Positions 43,046 to 52,493 of a DNA stretch of 64,000 nucleotides are shown here, one piece after another. How positions within the stretch are numbered: position 1 is the stretch's first letter; each line of letters opens with the position of its first letter. The translations under genes were made by a program, and so were the position numbers. Source of the stretch: Ktedonospora formicarum (GTDB lineage: Bacteria; Chloroflexota; Ktedonobacteria; Ktedonobacterales; Ktedonobacteraceae). The DNA is taken from the NCBI RefSeq assembly GCF_016587355.1, contig NZ_BNJF01000003.1, positions 930,001-994,000 of the forward strand, in the 5' to 3' direction. The notes under the pieces were generated by a model. That model saw only the letters and a list, made by a program, of their open reading frames with translations, searched no databases and had not been told where the DNA came from.

Positions 43046-44273
43046 CACAACCGACAACAATCCCAAACACTATCGCGCCTGTCGATGTCACCTCCGCGTC
43101 GTTTAAGGCCAATCCCTTCCCCTTTTACGCGCGGCTCCGGGCCGAAGCGCCCGTCTTCCCGGTACCTCTGTTCGGTCATAAGCGCGCGTGGCTGGTGACA
43201 CGCTATGATGACGTTCTCAACGTCCTGAAGGATGAGCGCTTCGCCAAGGATCGTCGCACAGCTATGACCCCTGAACAGTTGAAGAAGATGCCCTGGATGC
43301 CGCCCATGTTCAAGCCACTTGAGTACAACATGCTTGACCTGGATAGTCCCGATCACACCCGTCTGCGCGCCCTCGTCCACAAAGCCTTCACGCCACGTAT
43401 GATTGAGCAGATGCGCGATCAGGTACAGGTCTTGACCAACGAGCTACTCGACAAAGTGGAAGCCAAAGAAAGCATGGATCTGATCGCCGATTTCGCCCTC
43501 CCCTGCCTCTGACGATGATCGGGCGTATCTTGGGCGTACCCGCTAAGGACAACGCGAAGTTTCATCGCTGGACCCAGGCCTTTCTCTCAGCGAGCAATTT
43601 CAAGAATCCCTTCTTCCTCATCCCTACCATCATGAGCTTATTGGGCTATCTCAAAAAGCTCATCAAGGCCCGCCGTGCGCAACCCACTGACGACCTGATT
43701 ACAGCCCTGGTCCTGGCGCGGGACGAAGGCGACCACCTTAGCGAAGACGAGATCCTTGCTATGATCTTCCTGCTGCTGGTCGCGGGGCATGAGACAACCG
43801 TCAACCTGATTGGGAGCGGCACCTTTGCCCTGTTGGAGCATCCCAACCAATTAGCGAGGCTACAAGCCGAACCCGTGCTCATCAAGACCGCTATTGAAGA
43901 ACTGCTCCGCTTTACCTGCCCCGTCGAGATGGCAACCGAACGCTATGCTCGCGAGGATATCACCCTCGCCGGAGTAACTATCCCACATGGAGAACTGGTT
44001 ATGGCTGTGCTAGGCTCCGCCAACCGCGACGCCAAGTACTTCGATAATCCTGATGAGCTCGACATCGCGCGCGAGCGCAACCGGCACCTGGCCTTTGGAC
44101 AGGGCGCACACTACTGTCTCGGCGCGCCCCTCAGCCGTCTCGAAGGTCAGATCGCTATTCAGACCCTCCTCCAACGTATGCCCAACCTGAGCCTGAGCAT
44201 CCCATCTGAGCAAATCCGCTGGCGTGGTGGCTTCGTCCTGCGCGGCATCGAAGCCCTTCCCGTCTCGTTTTAA
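43042..44273 (+). pseudogene. Cytochrome P450, one-base frameshift in a CCCC run
   Basis: The first frame (to 43512) has the N-terminal part: NPFPFYARLRAEAPV, YDDVLNVLKDERFAKD and DSPDHTRLRALVHKAFTP. At CCCC 43500-43503 it hits a stop. One extra C gives ALPLPLTMIGRILGVP and continues with the I-helix AGHETT, EELLRF (ExxR) and the haem loop FGQGAHYCLG, ending at 44273. The restored protein has 410 residues, normal for bacterial soluble P450s (CYP107-like). It is coupled to TetR by an ATGA overlap. Substrate unknown; needs ferredoxin partners not seen here. Confidence 0.9.
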
Positions 44274-44280
44274 ACGCAAC

Positions 44281-44337
44281 ATCACCCCAGAAGTAGGCAC
44301 TCGCTCAGCTTGAGCGAGTGCCTACTTCTGGGGTGAT
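44281..44337. terminator. Bidirectional terminator with perfect 27-bp stem
   Basis: Arms 44281-44307 and 44311-44337 pair exactly around GCT. The tip CGCTCA/TGAGCG resembles the REP hairpins. It separates the convergent P450 and Rieske genes. Confidence 0.9.
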
Positions 44338-44379
44338 GACATCGGGGAGCTCCCTCCCAATATACCGCTTGCCTGCTGT

Positions 44380-45354
44380 TTACGCGGTGCCGAAGGTGAC
44401 ACCCTTCTCACGGAGCCAGCGGCGATAAGCGATGGAGAGGCGGTCGGAGCGTAAGTGAAGCTCAGCCTGGAGGTCCAGGGGCAGGAGTTCGGGCCGCTGG
44501 GACTCAACGACGGGAATGTCCTCCATAAGAATGCTCTCCTGGAATTTGATGATTTCTTCGTCGGATTCCTCTTTCGTCGTGGTCGCCTCATAGGTCCAGG
44601 CCAGAGAGTGATCCTCTTCAACAGGGGTGATGGAGAAGAGCAGGGCCAGGCCGGAGGAGCCTTCGTCCCGCTTGGCGAGGTAAGCCGTGAGGGGACGCAA
44701 GACCTTGTAGACATAATGCATATACGCGCCATAGCCTACGCCCAGAGGATCAGGCTGCCAGACCTTGATGTCGTTGGCTACGATTTCGTCAGGTGTAACA
44801 TCAACGGTGTAGTCCGAGAGCGCGGTATGCTCGGGATCGCCCAGGCTGCCCTCATGGACAAAGGGGAAGTGCGCGACATCCAAGAAATTCTCAATAAGGC
44901 GCGGCCCACCGGCATGTACTTTGTATGGGCCGCATACGACAGCCTTAAACGCGGCGTCATCCCATTCAGGGAAGGCGGGAATATCGTGCTCAGGCTGACC
45001 GAGTGAGACCCAGATAGTATTATAGCGCTCGCGTGCCTGGTAGACTTTGGCATGAGCCTTGGCGGGCGGATTCTGCTCGGGATGGGCGGGAAAGCGGATA
45101 CAGTGGCCCTCTACGTCATAGACCCAGCCGTGGTAGGGGCAGGCTAGCGTCTCACCTGATGTCTTGCCCAGTGAGAGCTTGGCACCGCGATGGATGCAGA
45201 GGTCGCGCCAGGCATGGATGACACCATCCTTACTGCGCCACAATACCAGATCCTCGCCAAGCAGGCGCGCCGCCACTGGCTTACCAGCCGCCACGACATC
45301 CTCGGAACGCGCGAGCGCATGCCAATCATGGATCAATACGTCATCTTGAATCAT
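44380..45354 (-). CDS. Rieske 2Fe-2S aromatic ring-hydroxylating oxygenase
   Basis: A 324-residue oxygenase alpha subunit. The Rieske centre is CIHRGAKLS ... CPYHGWVYD (about residues 53-78). The mononuclear iron site is in ENFLDVAHFPFVHEG, with the later Asp supplied by the C-terminal part. The type (PaO/VanA-like) acts on large aromatic or heterocyclic substrates. An aspartate bridge (DVAH) is present. It is convergent to the P450 gene, sharing the 27-bp terminator; both oxidise organics, so a common pathway is possible but not shown. Confidence 0.9.
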   Translation of the reverse strand: MIQDDVLIHDWHALARSEDVVAAGKPVAARLLGEDLVLWRSKDGVIHAWRDLCIHRGAKLSLGKTSGETLACPYHGWVYDVEGHCIRFPAHPEQNPPAKAHAKVYQARERYNTIWVSLGQPEHDIPAFPEWDDAAFKAVVCGPYKVHAGGPRLIENFLDVAHFPFVHEGSLGDPEHTALSDYTVDVTPDEIVANDIKVWQPDPLGVGYGAYMHYVYKVLRPLTAYLAKRDEGSSGLALLFSITPVEEDHSLAWTYEATTTKEESDEEIIKFQESILMEDIPVVESQRPELLPLDLQAELHLRSDRLSIAYRRWLREKGVTFGTA

Positions 45355-45647
45355 CTCTGCTCATTCTCTTTCTATGCTTCAAAATACCTGCTCGCTGCAC
45401 GCCTGGAAAGGGGAGTTCTATAAAGGAGGACTTTCTACCTGACCGAACGCTTGCTCCATAGAGCATAACACAGGTAGCGCCTGACTGTATAGTATATACG
45501 GGCCGCTTCCAGAGGGGTACCACGAGCTAAGGTGTGTTGTACAATGTCCCGAGATGGGGTAGCAGGCAGTTTGGGAAAAATGTGAACAATATACTCTTTT
45601 ATACATACTTGCAAGCTGGCTTGATGAGAGAAGAGGAGCAGACCACA
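45355..45647 (+). promoter_or_regulatory. Divergent intergenic region
   Basis: Between the Rieske and peptidase genes. No gene seen. TTGACA-like and TATACT-like boxes occur in both directions (for example TATAGTATATAC at about 45487-45498). Confidence 0.3.
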
Positions 45648-46750
45648 ATGACAAGAGCGCGTATACGCGACCTGGGTATTACGATTGGCACCTATCCCAC
45701 CGGGACCTACAACGCCATAACCGATGTGCCGGGTGTACTGGTTGGGCATGAGACGATCATCTCCGATGAGGGGCGAACGGCCCGGACCGGGGTAACGATG
45801 ATCGTACCGCGTGATGGAGGGATCTGGGCTGACCATGCCTTCGCGGGTTATTTCAGCTTCAATGGCTGCGGCGAGATGACTGGCTTGCCCTGGATCACGG
45901 AGGCAGGCTTGATCCATACGCCCATTGGCATTACTAATACTGGTTCGGTCGGCATCGTACGCGACGCGCTCTGTGCCTACCCCATTGAGGAAGCCGCGAG
46001 ATTCGCCGTCCCGCCATCTATCGCATCAACCTGGACCGGGAGCCTGCCAGTCGTAGCAGAAACCTGGGACGGCTGGCTCAACGATATTGACGCCTTCCAC
46101 GTCACAAAGGAGCATGCCTTCCAGGCGCTCCAGAACGCGCACGGTGGCGCGGTGGAAGAGGGAAATGTTGGCGGTGGTACGGGTATGATCTGCCATGAGT
46201 TTAAAGGAGGCATCGGAACCTCCTCGCGAGTCGTGAAGTACCCACACGACAGCTATACCGTTGGCGTACTCGTCCAGAGCAATTACGGCAACCGTCGCCA
46301 CCTCTCCATCGACGGTGTCCCCGTTGGGCGCGAGCTTGACTACTCGCTGGTCGCGAGTCCCTGGATCGAGCCGCCCAAGGGAGGCTCAATCATCATCATT
46401 GTCGCCACGGATGCCCCCCTGATCGCGGTCCAGTGCCAGCGCCTCGCGCGCCGTGCCACGGTAGGACTCGCGCGCGTCGGTGGCATGGGCTTTAATGGAA
46501 GCGGCGACATCTTTCTGGCCTTCGCCACTGGAAACCACCTCCCCTTCGGCGCGCAAGGCCCTATCGACCTGCGAATGCTCCCCACGACTTCATGGACCCC
46601 CTCATCGAGGCTGTCGCTGAAGCGACTGAAGAAGCCATCCTGAACGCCCTTACCGCCGCCGAAACCATGGTTGGCAATCGAGGGCGCACAGTCTATGCCC
46701 TTCCCCTCGACGAGGTTAGCCGCATCGTAGGTAAGTATCGAGGTAAATAG
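45648..46750 (+). pseudogene. P1 family (DmpA-like) peptidase, one-base frameshift in a CCCC run
   Basis: ATG 45648 (GAGGAG nine bases upstream) opens RIRDLGITIGTYPTG, YNAITDVPGVLVGHETI. Family marks are GNVGGGTGM, SNYGNRRHL and the nucleophile in GGSIIIIVATDAPL, where DmpA-type proteins cut themselves before Ser. At CCCC 46580-46583 the frame is lost after LRMLP. One extra C gives HDFMDPLIEAVAEATEEA and ends SRIVGKYRGK at 46750. Restored length is 367, normal for S58 peptidases, which act as aminopeptidases on D-amino acid or beta-peptide substrates. Confidence 0.88.
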
Positions 46751-47204
46751 GCGTAGCGAGTTCAGGCGAGGCATAAGCGGTACGCGAGATTGACGACCGA
46801 TTGGGTGGGTTTGCATAGCAAGTAGAGGCAGGCATTGTCGACAGGCATCGAAGGGGACTGGTCAGACCTGGCAACTTGATGCTTTGCATATGAATACACA
46901 GTCCATTTGTGCCCCTCATTTTCTATAGTTACAACCATCAGAATGATGTTTCCTCTTATTCAAGGAAACCCACAACAATCCTTTATTCCAGTGCAAACTT
47001 TGAAACTCTGTGAAGAGGGTTGCCACTTTCTCGTATCAATACAGCATTAAACTGGAAATGCCGAGCCGTTACGCAAATCTCTGCGATGAAATGATTTTGG
47101 GTGTATACTACCAGTATACTCATATATATAGTTTATTGCGGAGTATATGGGTAGGATTACAATTGAATAATGCCTGAGAATCATGAAAAGGAGTCTATCT
47201 GACT
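46751..47204 (+). promoter_or_regulatory. Intergenic region with operator-like repeat
   Basis: GTATACT-acc-AGTATAC (47103-47119) is a perfect inverted repeat in an AT-rich stretch about 85 bp before the GNAT gene. Nothing else is seen in the gap. Confidence 0.4.
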
Positions 47205-47756
47205 ATGGCTTTAGGAACCTGGTGGCGTGGCGACACTCTTCCCCAACTCTCGACACTGCCCTCCTTCTCGGCGGGTATCAGCACCGATAAAGGCACTATC
47301 GCGCGTATGAATCAACTGACAAATGAAGAGATTGAACGGCGCTTCGACCAGGGGCATTTCTTCTATCTAGCTTACATGGATGAAACCCCAGCCGGCTATG
47401 GCTGGGTTGCCACGCGTGAGGGGAGCATCAGGGAACTACAACTTCGCTTCCCCATCTCACCACGCGAGCGCTATCTCTGGGATTTTCAGACCTTACCGGA
47501 GTGGCGTGGGCGTGGCATCTACCCTCATTTGCTTCAGACTATCATCCTTCAGGAACTCCTTGATGCTGACCGCTTCTGGATTGGCTTTAAACCTGACAAC
47601 GAAGCTTCAGAGCGCGGTATTACCAAGGCTGGCTTCCAGATAGTAGGCGATTTCGTCTTTGGCGAGGGGCCAGAGATTACCTTCGGGTCTTATGATAACC
47701 ATGAGCGTGGCCTTGCCGCCGCTCGTTTCTATCACCTTCCGCTCACGACCCTCTAG
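47205..47756 (+). CDS. GNAT family N-acetyltransferase
   Basis: A 183-residue acetyltransferase. The acetyl-CoA loop is LPEWRGRGIYPHLL (motif A, Q/RxxGxG/A), preceded by the strand ERYLWDFQTL. The C-terminal strand/helix with GITKAGFQIVGDFVF is also typical. The substrate cannot be told. AAAGGAG stands before the ATG, with an operator-like repeat upstream. It is convergent to the membrane protein gene with a gap of only 3 bp and no visible terminator. Confidence 0.88.
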   Translation: MALGTWWRGDTLPQLSTLPSFSAGISTDKGTIARMNQLTNEEIERRFDQGHFFYLAYMDETPAGYGWVATREGSIRELQLRFPISPRERYLWDFQTLPEWRGRGIYPHLLQTIILQELLDADRFWIGFKPDNEASERGITKAGFQIVGDFVFGEGPEITFGSYDNHERGLAAARFYHLPLTTL

Positions 47757-47759
47757 TTT

Positions 47760-48566
47760 TTAAAATATAAGCTCTGTGTCGCGTAGATCATACAACGGAA
47801 GTTGAGCACTCGCGGCAATGCTCGCGACCAATCGGTCCATACTCTTAGCGTATGCTATATCGCGCGGACGCTTCAACGCACGCCAACTGATGCACTCTTC
47901 GGCGCTATGCAATTCGTAATACAACCATGCGCCATATGCTGGACCAGTAACTGCGAAGAGCGTCATATCTCCCCATGCAATCCGCTGCTGTAGACGAAAC
48001 CCATTATAGAGCACGCCTTCCTCATCATAGACAAGCATCGGCGAGGGCCTGTGAGGCAACACGATGAGTGAGATTAGAAACGCGAAGGGCGTGAAGAAAC
48101 CCAAAATGATAATGATAGTCGAAAAATTACTGATGTTTGCTATATCCACACCTGACAGCAGTTCAGGAAGAAAGAGAAGCATACATAGGAGCGTGAAAAG
48201 AAAGCGCTTTGCCATTAAGCGCCCATTGTATGGGAGTATCTTTAACGTGAAGGGCTCGCTCTCCGCCTGCTCAATGATGGCGAGCAGAGGAAGGGTGTTA
48301 TCAGGTTGGCAAGCCTGTTCGCGTCTGCCCGCCAAACGCTTTTGGTACGCTCGCCTGAGAGAATAGGCATAAATCAGGATGCCCAGCGAGAAAAGCAGAA
48401 GCCCGAAAGTCGCGATGGTGAAGCCATTGACCTCGGTCCGCTTCTCCCATAGGAACTTCCCTCTCAACCAGAGGGCGACAAGGTTCAAGGTTATGAGTCC
48501 TAGATGCGCACCAAAACGTACCTTCATGGACGAGCTTGATTGAGGATTCTTGATAGTTGTGACCAT
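47760..48566 (-). CDS. Multi-pass membrane protein of unknown function
   Basis: A 268-residue protein starting MVTTIKNPQSSSSMKV at 48566, with GGAGG seven bases upstream. Hydrophobic segments lie at about residues 20-35, 50-68, 117-137 and 148-170. The C-terminal 90 residues look like a cytosolic beta domain (MLVYDEEGVLYNGF, RIAWGDMTLFAV), as in PH-like bPH domains of membrane proteins. It follows the WD40 gene by 11 bp, so they are one operon. No firm family. Confidence 0.75.
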   Translation of the reverse strand: MVTTIKNPQSSSSMKVRFGAHLGLITLNLVALWLRGKFLWEKRTEVNGFTIATFGLLLFSLGILIYAYSLRRAYQKRLAGRREQACQPDNTLPLLAIIEQAESEPFTLKILPYNGRLMAKRFLFTLLCMLLFLPELLSGVDIANISNFSTIIIILGFFTPFAFLISLIVLPHRPSPMLVYDEEGVLYNGFRLQQRIAWGDMTLFAVTGPAYGAWLYYELHSAEECISWRALKRPRDIAYAKSMDRLVASIAASAQLPLYDLRDTELIF

Positions 48567-48577
48567 AATAGGCCTCC

Positions 48578-49675
48578 TTACCGTAAAACGGGACCAAATA
48601 ATCCCTGTTGCGCGGTCATGTCCCACAGCCGGGTCTCGCCGTCGTTGAGGCACGCTACCAAGTAGCGAGCATCTGGTGACCAGGAGAGCGTGATAATGCT
48701 GCTGGGTAAGTGAGCGAATACCTTGACGGTTTCACCGGTTCGTGCATGCCAGATACGCAAATCACCTCGATAACCAGCCGAGGCGACATACTCACCGCTC
48801 GGAGAGGAGGCGACGGCCTCCAAACTGAACTCGTGCTCTTTATAGCTCAGGACAGGTAGTCGTTCTTTCACTTCAAATATTTGAGCCGCCTTCATTCCAA
48901 AATTCGCGATCACAAACCGCTCGCTCCCACCAAGCCACATCGCCCCCGCATACTTATTATTTATATAGGGGAGATCAAAGGTAACGCGGTAGGTCGCAAC
49001 ACGTCGAGCCGTAGCGCATTCCCAGATATAAATGGCTCTAGCATCGCTATCATTGAACTCTTCGGGGTCAGCAACCCCAGAGAGATAGCGTCCATCTGGC
49101 GAGAGATTGAGCGCGGCATAGAGCTGCTGCATCTTACCATCCCCTGTATACATGGCAAGCCCTTCACCTGTAACAACGTCAATGGCTCGCGCCATCACCG
49201 TGCGGTCATTGTAATCACTGCCACTGACATAAATACGCTGCCCATCAGATGACCAGGCAATATCTTGTGGATAGAATCGTTTAATGTTAAGAGGAAGCGT
49301 ACGCGAAGCACGACCAGTAATGGCGTTCCATATCTGAATCTGCCCGGTCCCCTCGGCGGTCGTCGCTAGATAGCGCCCATCTGGCGACCAGGTCACGCCA
49401 TTTACGTTTGTATCGGCGAGCGTGTATACTATTGCCCTACGTCGCACATCCCACAGCTTGACACGGCCTTGCATGCTTGTATGAAGCGCGATATATTTGC
49501 TATCTCTTGACCAGATATACTGCCAGGCTTGAAGCCCGGTAAAACGCTGAGAAATTTCGTGGGCATATTGCCAGAATCCATAGCCCGCGACCGCAAGCGT
49601 ACCAGCCGACCATAGCCCTGCAAGGGCAGTGCGACGTGAGAGTTGAACTGGAGTCGCCTTAACTGCAAGAGGCAT
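48578..49675 (-). CDS. WD40 repeat protein with N-terminal membrane anchor
   Basis: A 365-residue protein with an RR-start and hydrophobic segment at about residues 14-36 (RRTALAGLWSAGTLAVAGYG), a possible Tat-like or plain anchor. The rest is WD40 repeats, with GRVKLWDVR, GQIQIWNA, IYIWECA, LRIWHAR and TRLWDMT ends and SPDGRYLA/SPSGEYVA starts, making about seven blades. It is likely to be an outside protein-interaction propeller. Many related genomes fuse such propellers to Ser/Thr kinases; here it stands alone. Operon with the following membrane protein. Confidence 0.88.
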   Translation of the reverse strand: MPLAVKATPVQLSRRTALAGLWSAGTLAVAGYGFWQYAHEISQRFTGLQAWQYIWSRDSKYIALHTSMQGRVKLWDVRRRAIVYTLADTNVNGVTWSPDGRYLATTAEGTGQIQIWNAITGRASRTLPLNIKRFYPQDIAWSSDGQRIYVSGSDYNDRTVMARAIDVVTGEGLAMYTGDGKMQQLYAALNLSPDGRYLSGVADPEEFNDSDARAIYIWECATARRVATYRVTFDLPYINNKYAGAMWLGGSERFVIANFGMKAAQIFEVKERLPVLSYKEHEFSLEAVASSPSGEYVASAGYRGDLRIWHARTGETVKVFAHLPSSIITLSWSPDARYLVACLNDGETRLWDMTAQQGLFGPVLR

Positions 49676-49781
49676 AGAGTTTTCTCGACCACCTTTTCTT
49701 TTTTAGCGCAGAGTTTAGCATACTTATGCCTATTCCCGCTGTGATGCTGCTCACGATTAAGTTCAGGCAATCCATCCAGAT

Positions 49782-49825
49782 CGCCGAAAGCGGGTAGTCA
49801 TCAAGGTGACTACCCGCTTTCGGCG
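49782..49825 (-). terminator. Terminator with perfect 19-bp stem
   Basis: Arms 49782-49800 and 49807-49825 pair exactly (CGCCGAAAGCGGGTAGTCA). It ends the Ogt gene, whose stop is about 84 bp upstream on the minus strand. Confidence 0.85.
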
Positions 49826-49843
49826 GCTTCGGCCTACTCTTTT

Positions 49844-49905
49844 TTCTGAAAACCTGAACACACCAACGCGACCCACTACTCACGCAACATTGTTTTTCGC
49901 ATAAG
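49844..49905. repeat. TTTTCGCATAAG inverted-repeat element, degenerate copy
   Basis: TCTGAAAACCTGAAC (from 49845) and GTTTTTCGCATAAG (49892-49905). It lies between the Ogt stop and its terminator. Confidence 0.6.
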
Positions 49906-49908
49906 ATC

Positions 49909-50412
49909 CTAGAGGGCATAACCTTCGTGTTGAAGGAGCCAGCGTTTACGCTCCAGCCCGCCCGCGTAGCCTGTAAGCGAGGCATCGGCACCTACGACGC
50001 GATGACATGGCAGGACAATCGCCACAGGGTTCAGCCCATTTGTGCGACCAACGGCGCGAGAGGCGGTAGGCTTGCCAAGCGTTGCCGCGAGCGCACCGTA
50101 GGTCCAGGTACTCCCGACAGGAATCGTGCGCAATGCCTGCCATACCTGCTGCTGGAAGTGCGTGCCACCTGTGTTGACGGGTATATCGTCCAGGCTCGAC
50201 AGGTCGCCATCCAGATAGCGGCGAACCTTACTGGTAAAGCCATGTGGATCAGCGAGTGTTTCCAGACTTACGGAGCCATAGCGCCGCTTCAGGAGCAGCA
50301 TCATGCGCTGCTCGTAATCCGAGAAGTCAAGCGAGCAGAGTTGTCCCCCATCCTCTACCAGTACTATCGTTCCAATCTCTGATTCCAGCGTATCTACATG
50401 CAAGCGCTTCAT
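49909..50412 (-). CDS. ogt: Methylated-DNA-[protein]-cysteine S-methyltransferase
   Basis: A 167-residue O6-alkylguanine repair protein. The active-site block is VLPCHRVVG (Cys near residue 135), with VWQALRTIPVGSTWTYGALA and SRAVGRTNGLNP before it and TGYAGGLERKRWLL after it. It transfers the alkyl group to Cys in a suicide reaction. ATG 50412 is chosen for GGAG close upstream; the frame upstream lacks a site. It stands near the Nudix and Ada-AlkA genes, a loose repair group. The symbol follows the Ogt/MGMT type. Confidence 0.93.
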   Translation of the reverse strand: MKRLHVDTLESEIGTIVLVEDGGQLCSLDFSDYEQRMMLLLKRRYGSVSLETLADPHGFTSKVRRYLDGDLSSLDDIPVNTGGTHFQQQVWQALRTIPVGSTWTYGALAATLGKPTASRAVGRTNGLNPVAIVLPCHRVVGADASLTGYAGGLERKRWLLQHEGYAL

Positions 50413-50435
50413 GATACTCCTTCTCTTTCTTTGGT

Positions 50436-50460
50436 GCCGCTGCTGAAGCGACGCGGCTAC
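50436..50460. repeat. REP-like sequence (CCGCTGCTGAAGCG type)
   Basis: GCCGCTGCTGAAGCGACGCGG followed by CTACACATG, in the region upstream of ogt. Confidence 0.65.
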
Positions 50461-50656
50461 ACATGTACCACTTTCTTGTTCCGTAGGTTTATCATAGCGC
50501 ATCGCATAGGTTCGCGCTGGCGGTTTTCGGACAATATCGTCAAAGGCTCTCATCTCAGGCTGTGTTGACAGGGCTGGCTAGCTTGCTTTTGGAGCTGAGA
50601 TCTAGTAGCCTTGTTCATATAAATAGCCCAACTATTTCTTTGAGGGAGAATAAACA

Positions 50657-51058
50657 ATGCAAGGCATTATCGATAAATTGGCGCTCATATATATTGTGGG
50701 TGGACGTATTTTAAGCACACGTTCAAAGGGGAAGGATACATATTATCTACCAGGGGGCAAGCGCGAAGGAGCGGAGACGGATCAGGAGACACTAATCCGC
50801 GAGATAAAAGAGGAGCTTACGGTTGATATTCTACCAGAGACAATAGAATTTGTGGGGCAGTTCGAGGCCCAGGCCCACGGGAAAGCCGAAGGCATGATCG
50901 TGCAAATGCGCTGCTATAGCGCTCAGTTTAGCGGAGAGCTACAAGCAGCCTCTGAGATCGAAGAGGTCGTCTGGCTCAGCTACACCGACCGCGCCCGAAC
51001 CTCACCCGTTGACCAGATTATCTTCGATTACCTGAAGGAAAAGGGGTTGTTGGTATAG
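50657..51058 (+). CDS. Nudix hydrolase
   Basis: A 133-residue Nudix protein. The Nudix box starts at GGKREG (about residue 33) and includes REIKEEL with the metal-binding Glu residues. It is a small single-domain pyrophosphatase for nucleoside diphosphate derivatives, perhaps a cleaning enzyme. GAGGGAG precedes ATG 50657. It stands alone, between ogt and the family D cassettes. Confidence 0.92.
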   Translation: MQGIIDKLALIYIVGGRILSTRSKGKDTYYLPGGKREGAETDQETLIREIKEELTVDILPETIEFVGQFEAQAHGKAEGMIVQMRCYSAQFSGELQAASEIEEVVWLSYTDRARTSPVDQIIFDYLKEKGLLV

Positions 51059-51097
51059 GTCACTTTTGGGATTCTATAGGGACAAAATCAAATATGT

Positions 51098-51410
51098 TTT
51101 CAAACGCCCTTCAGTTATACTAGAGAAGCTTTAACAGGTTTTACTGATCATCAACCTGCCCCAAATGAAGATTGTTTCCAGGTGAAGTCCAGCATTCCCG
51201 CCTGGAAGATGTTCTCTACTCGCCCGCAAGGCTGAGTGGAAGCATTACGGGTCGCCTTTATGAATGACCTGTAAGGGATAGCTCTTGCCGTGAGTTTGCG
51301 CGAGGACTTCCCTATCGCAGCATCTCAAGCACGAGTTCTGGATAGCCTTGTCCCTCTTCAAGGGACAAACCGCACCACATCCGTAACCGATCACGACCGA
51401 AAGGCATACC
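51098..51410 (+). promoter_or_regulatory. Structured leader of family D gene 1
   Basis: -10-like TATACT at 51116-51121. Stems: TTCCAGG/CCTGGAA (51176-51207) and TTGTCCCT/AGGGACAA (51348-51368), the latter about 40 nt before the start. Counterpart at 52160-52493. Confidence 0.75.
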
Positions 51411-52043
51411 GTGACTGGCATCAAATTCCAGACGGCCGAGCATCCTGCCCTCAGCGACCTGCTGAGCAATGGCGGGGTTCGCAAGGAACGCTGGGAACCC
51501 ATCAAGGGCATGGAGTGGACCTCCCTTGCGCCCTTCGATACCCGAGAAGGGCAGGCCCACATCCTGAAGGTCGGTGACATGTGGCTCGCCCTCATCGCCC
51601 CCGCTTCGGGCAGGTGCCTCTACCTCGACCTGAACGCCGTGGGAGAGGGCCTTCCGCGCAAGAACTCGGGACAGGGTGTACGCGCCAACAACTTCCCAAA
51701 GCGCGAAGGGACCCAGGCGAGCTATCGTGCGGAGATGTGCGACAGCCCCGAGGGCTTCGTCGCTCAGCTGTACTGGTGGGAGAACGGCGACCACACGGTC
51801 CGCCTCCTGATAGCAGAGAACGTCGCCGCCGTCGTCGAGTGTCGGAAGGCCTCCACGTACAGCGGCGATCAAACGCCGGGGAAGCTCACGCTCTCTTCGC
51901 AGGAAGGCTACGAGCAAGTGCGACGCACCTTCCCGGGCGAGATTCCTCTGAACGTGGAGGTGCGGAAAGACCCGCGACTGGCACACTTCACATGCGCCAA
52001 CGCTGACACTCTGTGCGTCAGCGGGGTCTTCCGCACGCAGTGA
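51411..52043 (+). CDS. Orphan protein, cassette family D gene 1
   Basis: A 210-residue protein starting MTGIKFQTAEHPALSD at GTG 51411. It looks beta-rich and soluble: ERWEPIKGMEWTSLAPFDTR, GQAHILKVGDMWLALIAP, LYLDLNAVGEG, DHTVRLLIAENVAAVVEC. Near the end is a Cys pair (HFTCANADTLCV). Codons are strongly C/G-ending. The gene at 52494 is a paralogue that keeps these blocks. Possibly a ligand-binding or capsid-like beta protein, but no family is recognised. Ends at a hairpin with covarying partner in copy 2. Confidence 0.78.
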   Translation: MTGIKFQTAEHPALSDLLSNGGVRKERWEPIKGMEWTSLAPFDTREGQAHILKVGDMWLALIAPASGRCLYLDLNAVGEGLPRKNSGQGVRANNFPKREGTQASYRAEMCDSPEGFVAQLYWWENGDHTVRLLIAENVAAVVECRKASTYSGDQTPGKLTLSSQEGYEQVRRTFPGEIPLNVEVRKDPRLAHFTCANADTLCVSGVFRTQ

Positions 52044-52060
52044 GTGATGTGGAGCGCACA

Positions 52061-52099
52061 CGCAGGGCACGGCCATCTGGCCGCGCCCTGCGCGCTTTT
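52061..52099 (+). terminator. Terminator of family D gene 1
   Basis: CGCAGGGC-CGGCC pairs with GGCCG-GCCCTGCG, then CGCTTTTG. Confidence 0.85.
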
Positions 52100-52159
52100 G
52101 TAGGGAGAAATAGCTCCTGGCATGCGCTTGTTTCAGGGCGGTACAGGGAAGAAATATAT

Positions 52160-52493
52160 TTACTTTCAAGTGCAGTTCAGGTACACTAGAGGAGCATTAA
52201 CAGGTTCTTACTGATCATCAGCCTGGCCCAATGAAGATCGTTCCAGGTGAAGTCCAGCATTCCCGCCTGGAAGATGTTCTCCACTCGCCATGCGACACTA
52301 GCAAGGCCGAATGGAAACATTGCTGGGTTGCCTTAATGAGTGACCTGCAAAGGGATGGCTCTTGTCGTGAGTTTGCGCGAGGAACTTCCTATCGCAGCAT
52401 CTCAAGAATGAGTTCTGGATACATCTTGTCCTCCCTCCGGAGGACAACCCGCACCACATCCATAACAGCCCGATCGGAAGGAATACAGTCGTA
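52160..52493 (+). promoter_or_regulatory. Structured leader of family D gene 2
   Basis: Matches 51098-51410 by eye over most of its length. TTCCAGG/CCTGGAA at 52241-52272. The last stem is TTGTCCTCC/GGAGGACAA (52426-52447), with both sides changed relative to gene 1. Confidence 0.75.
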
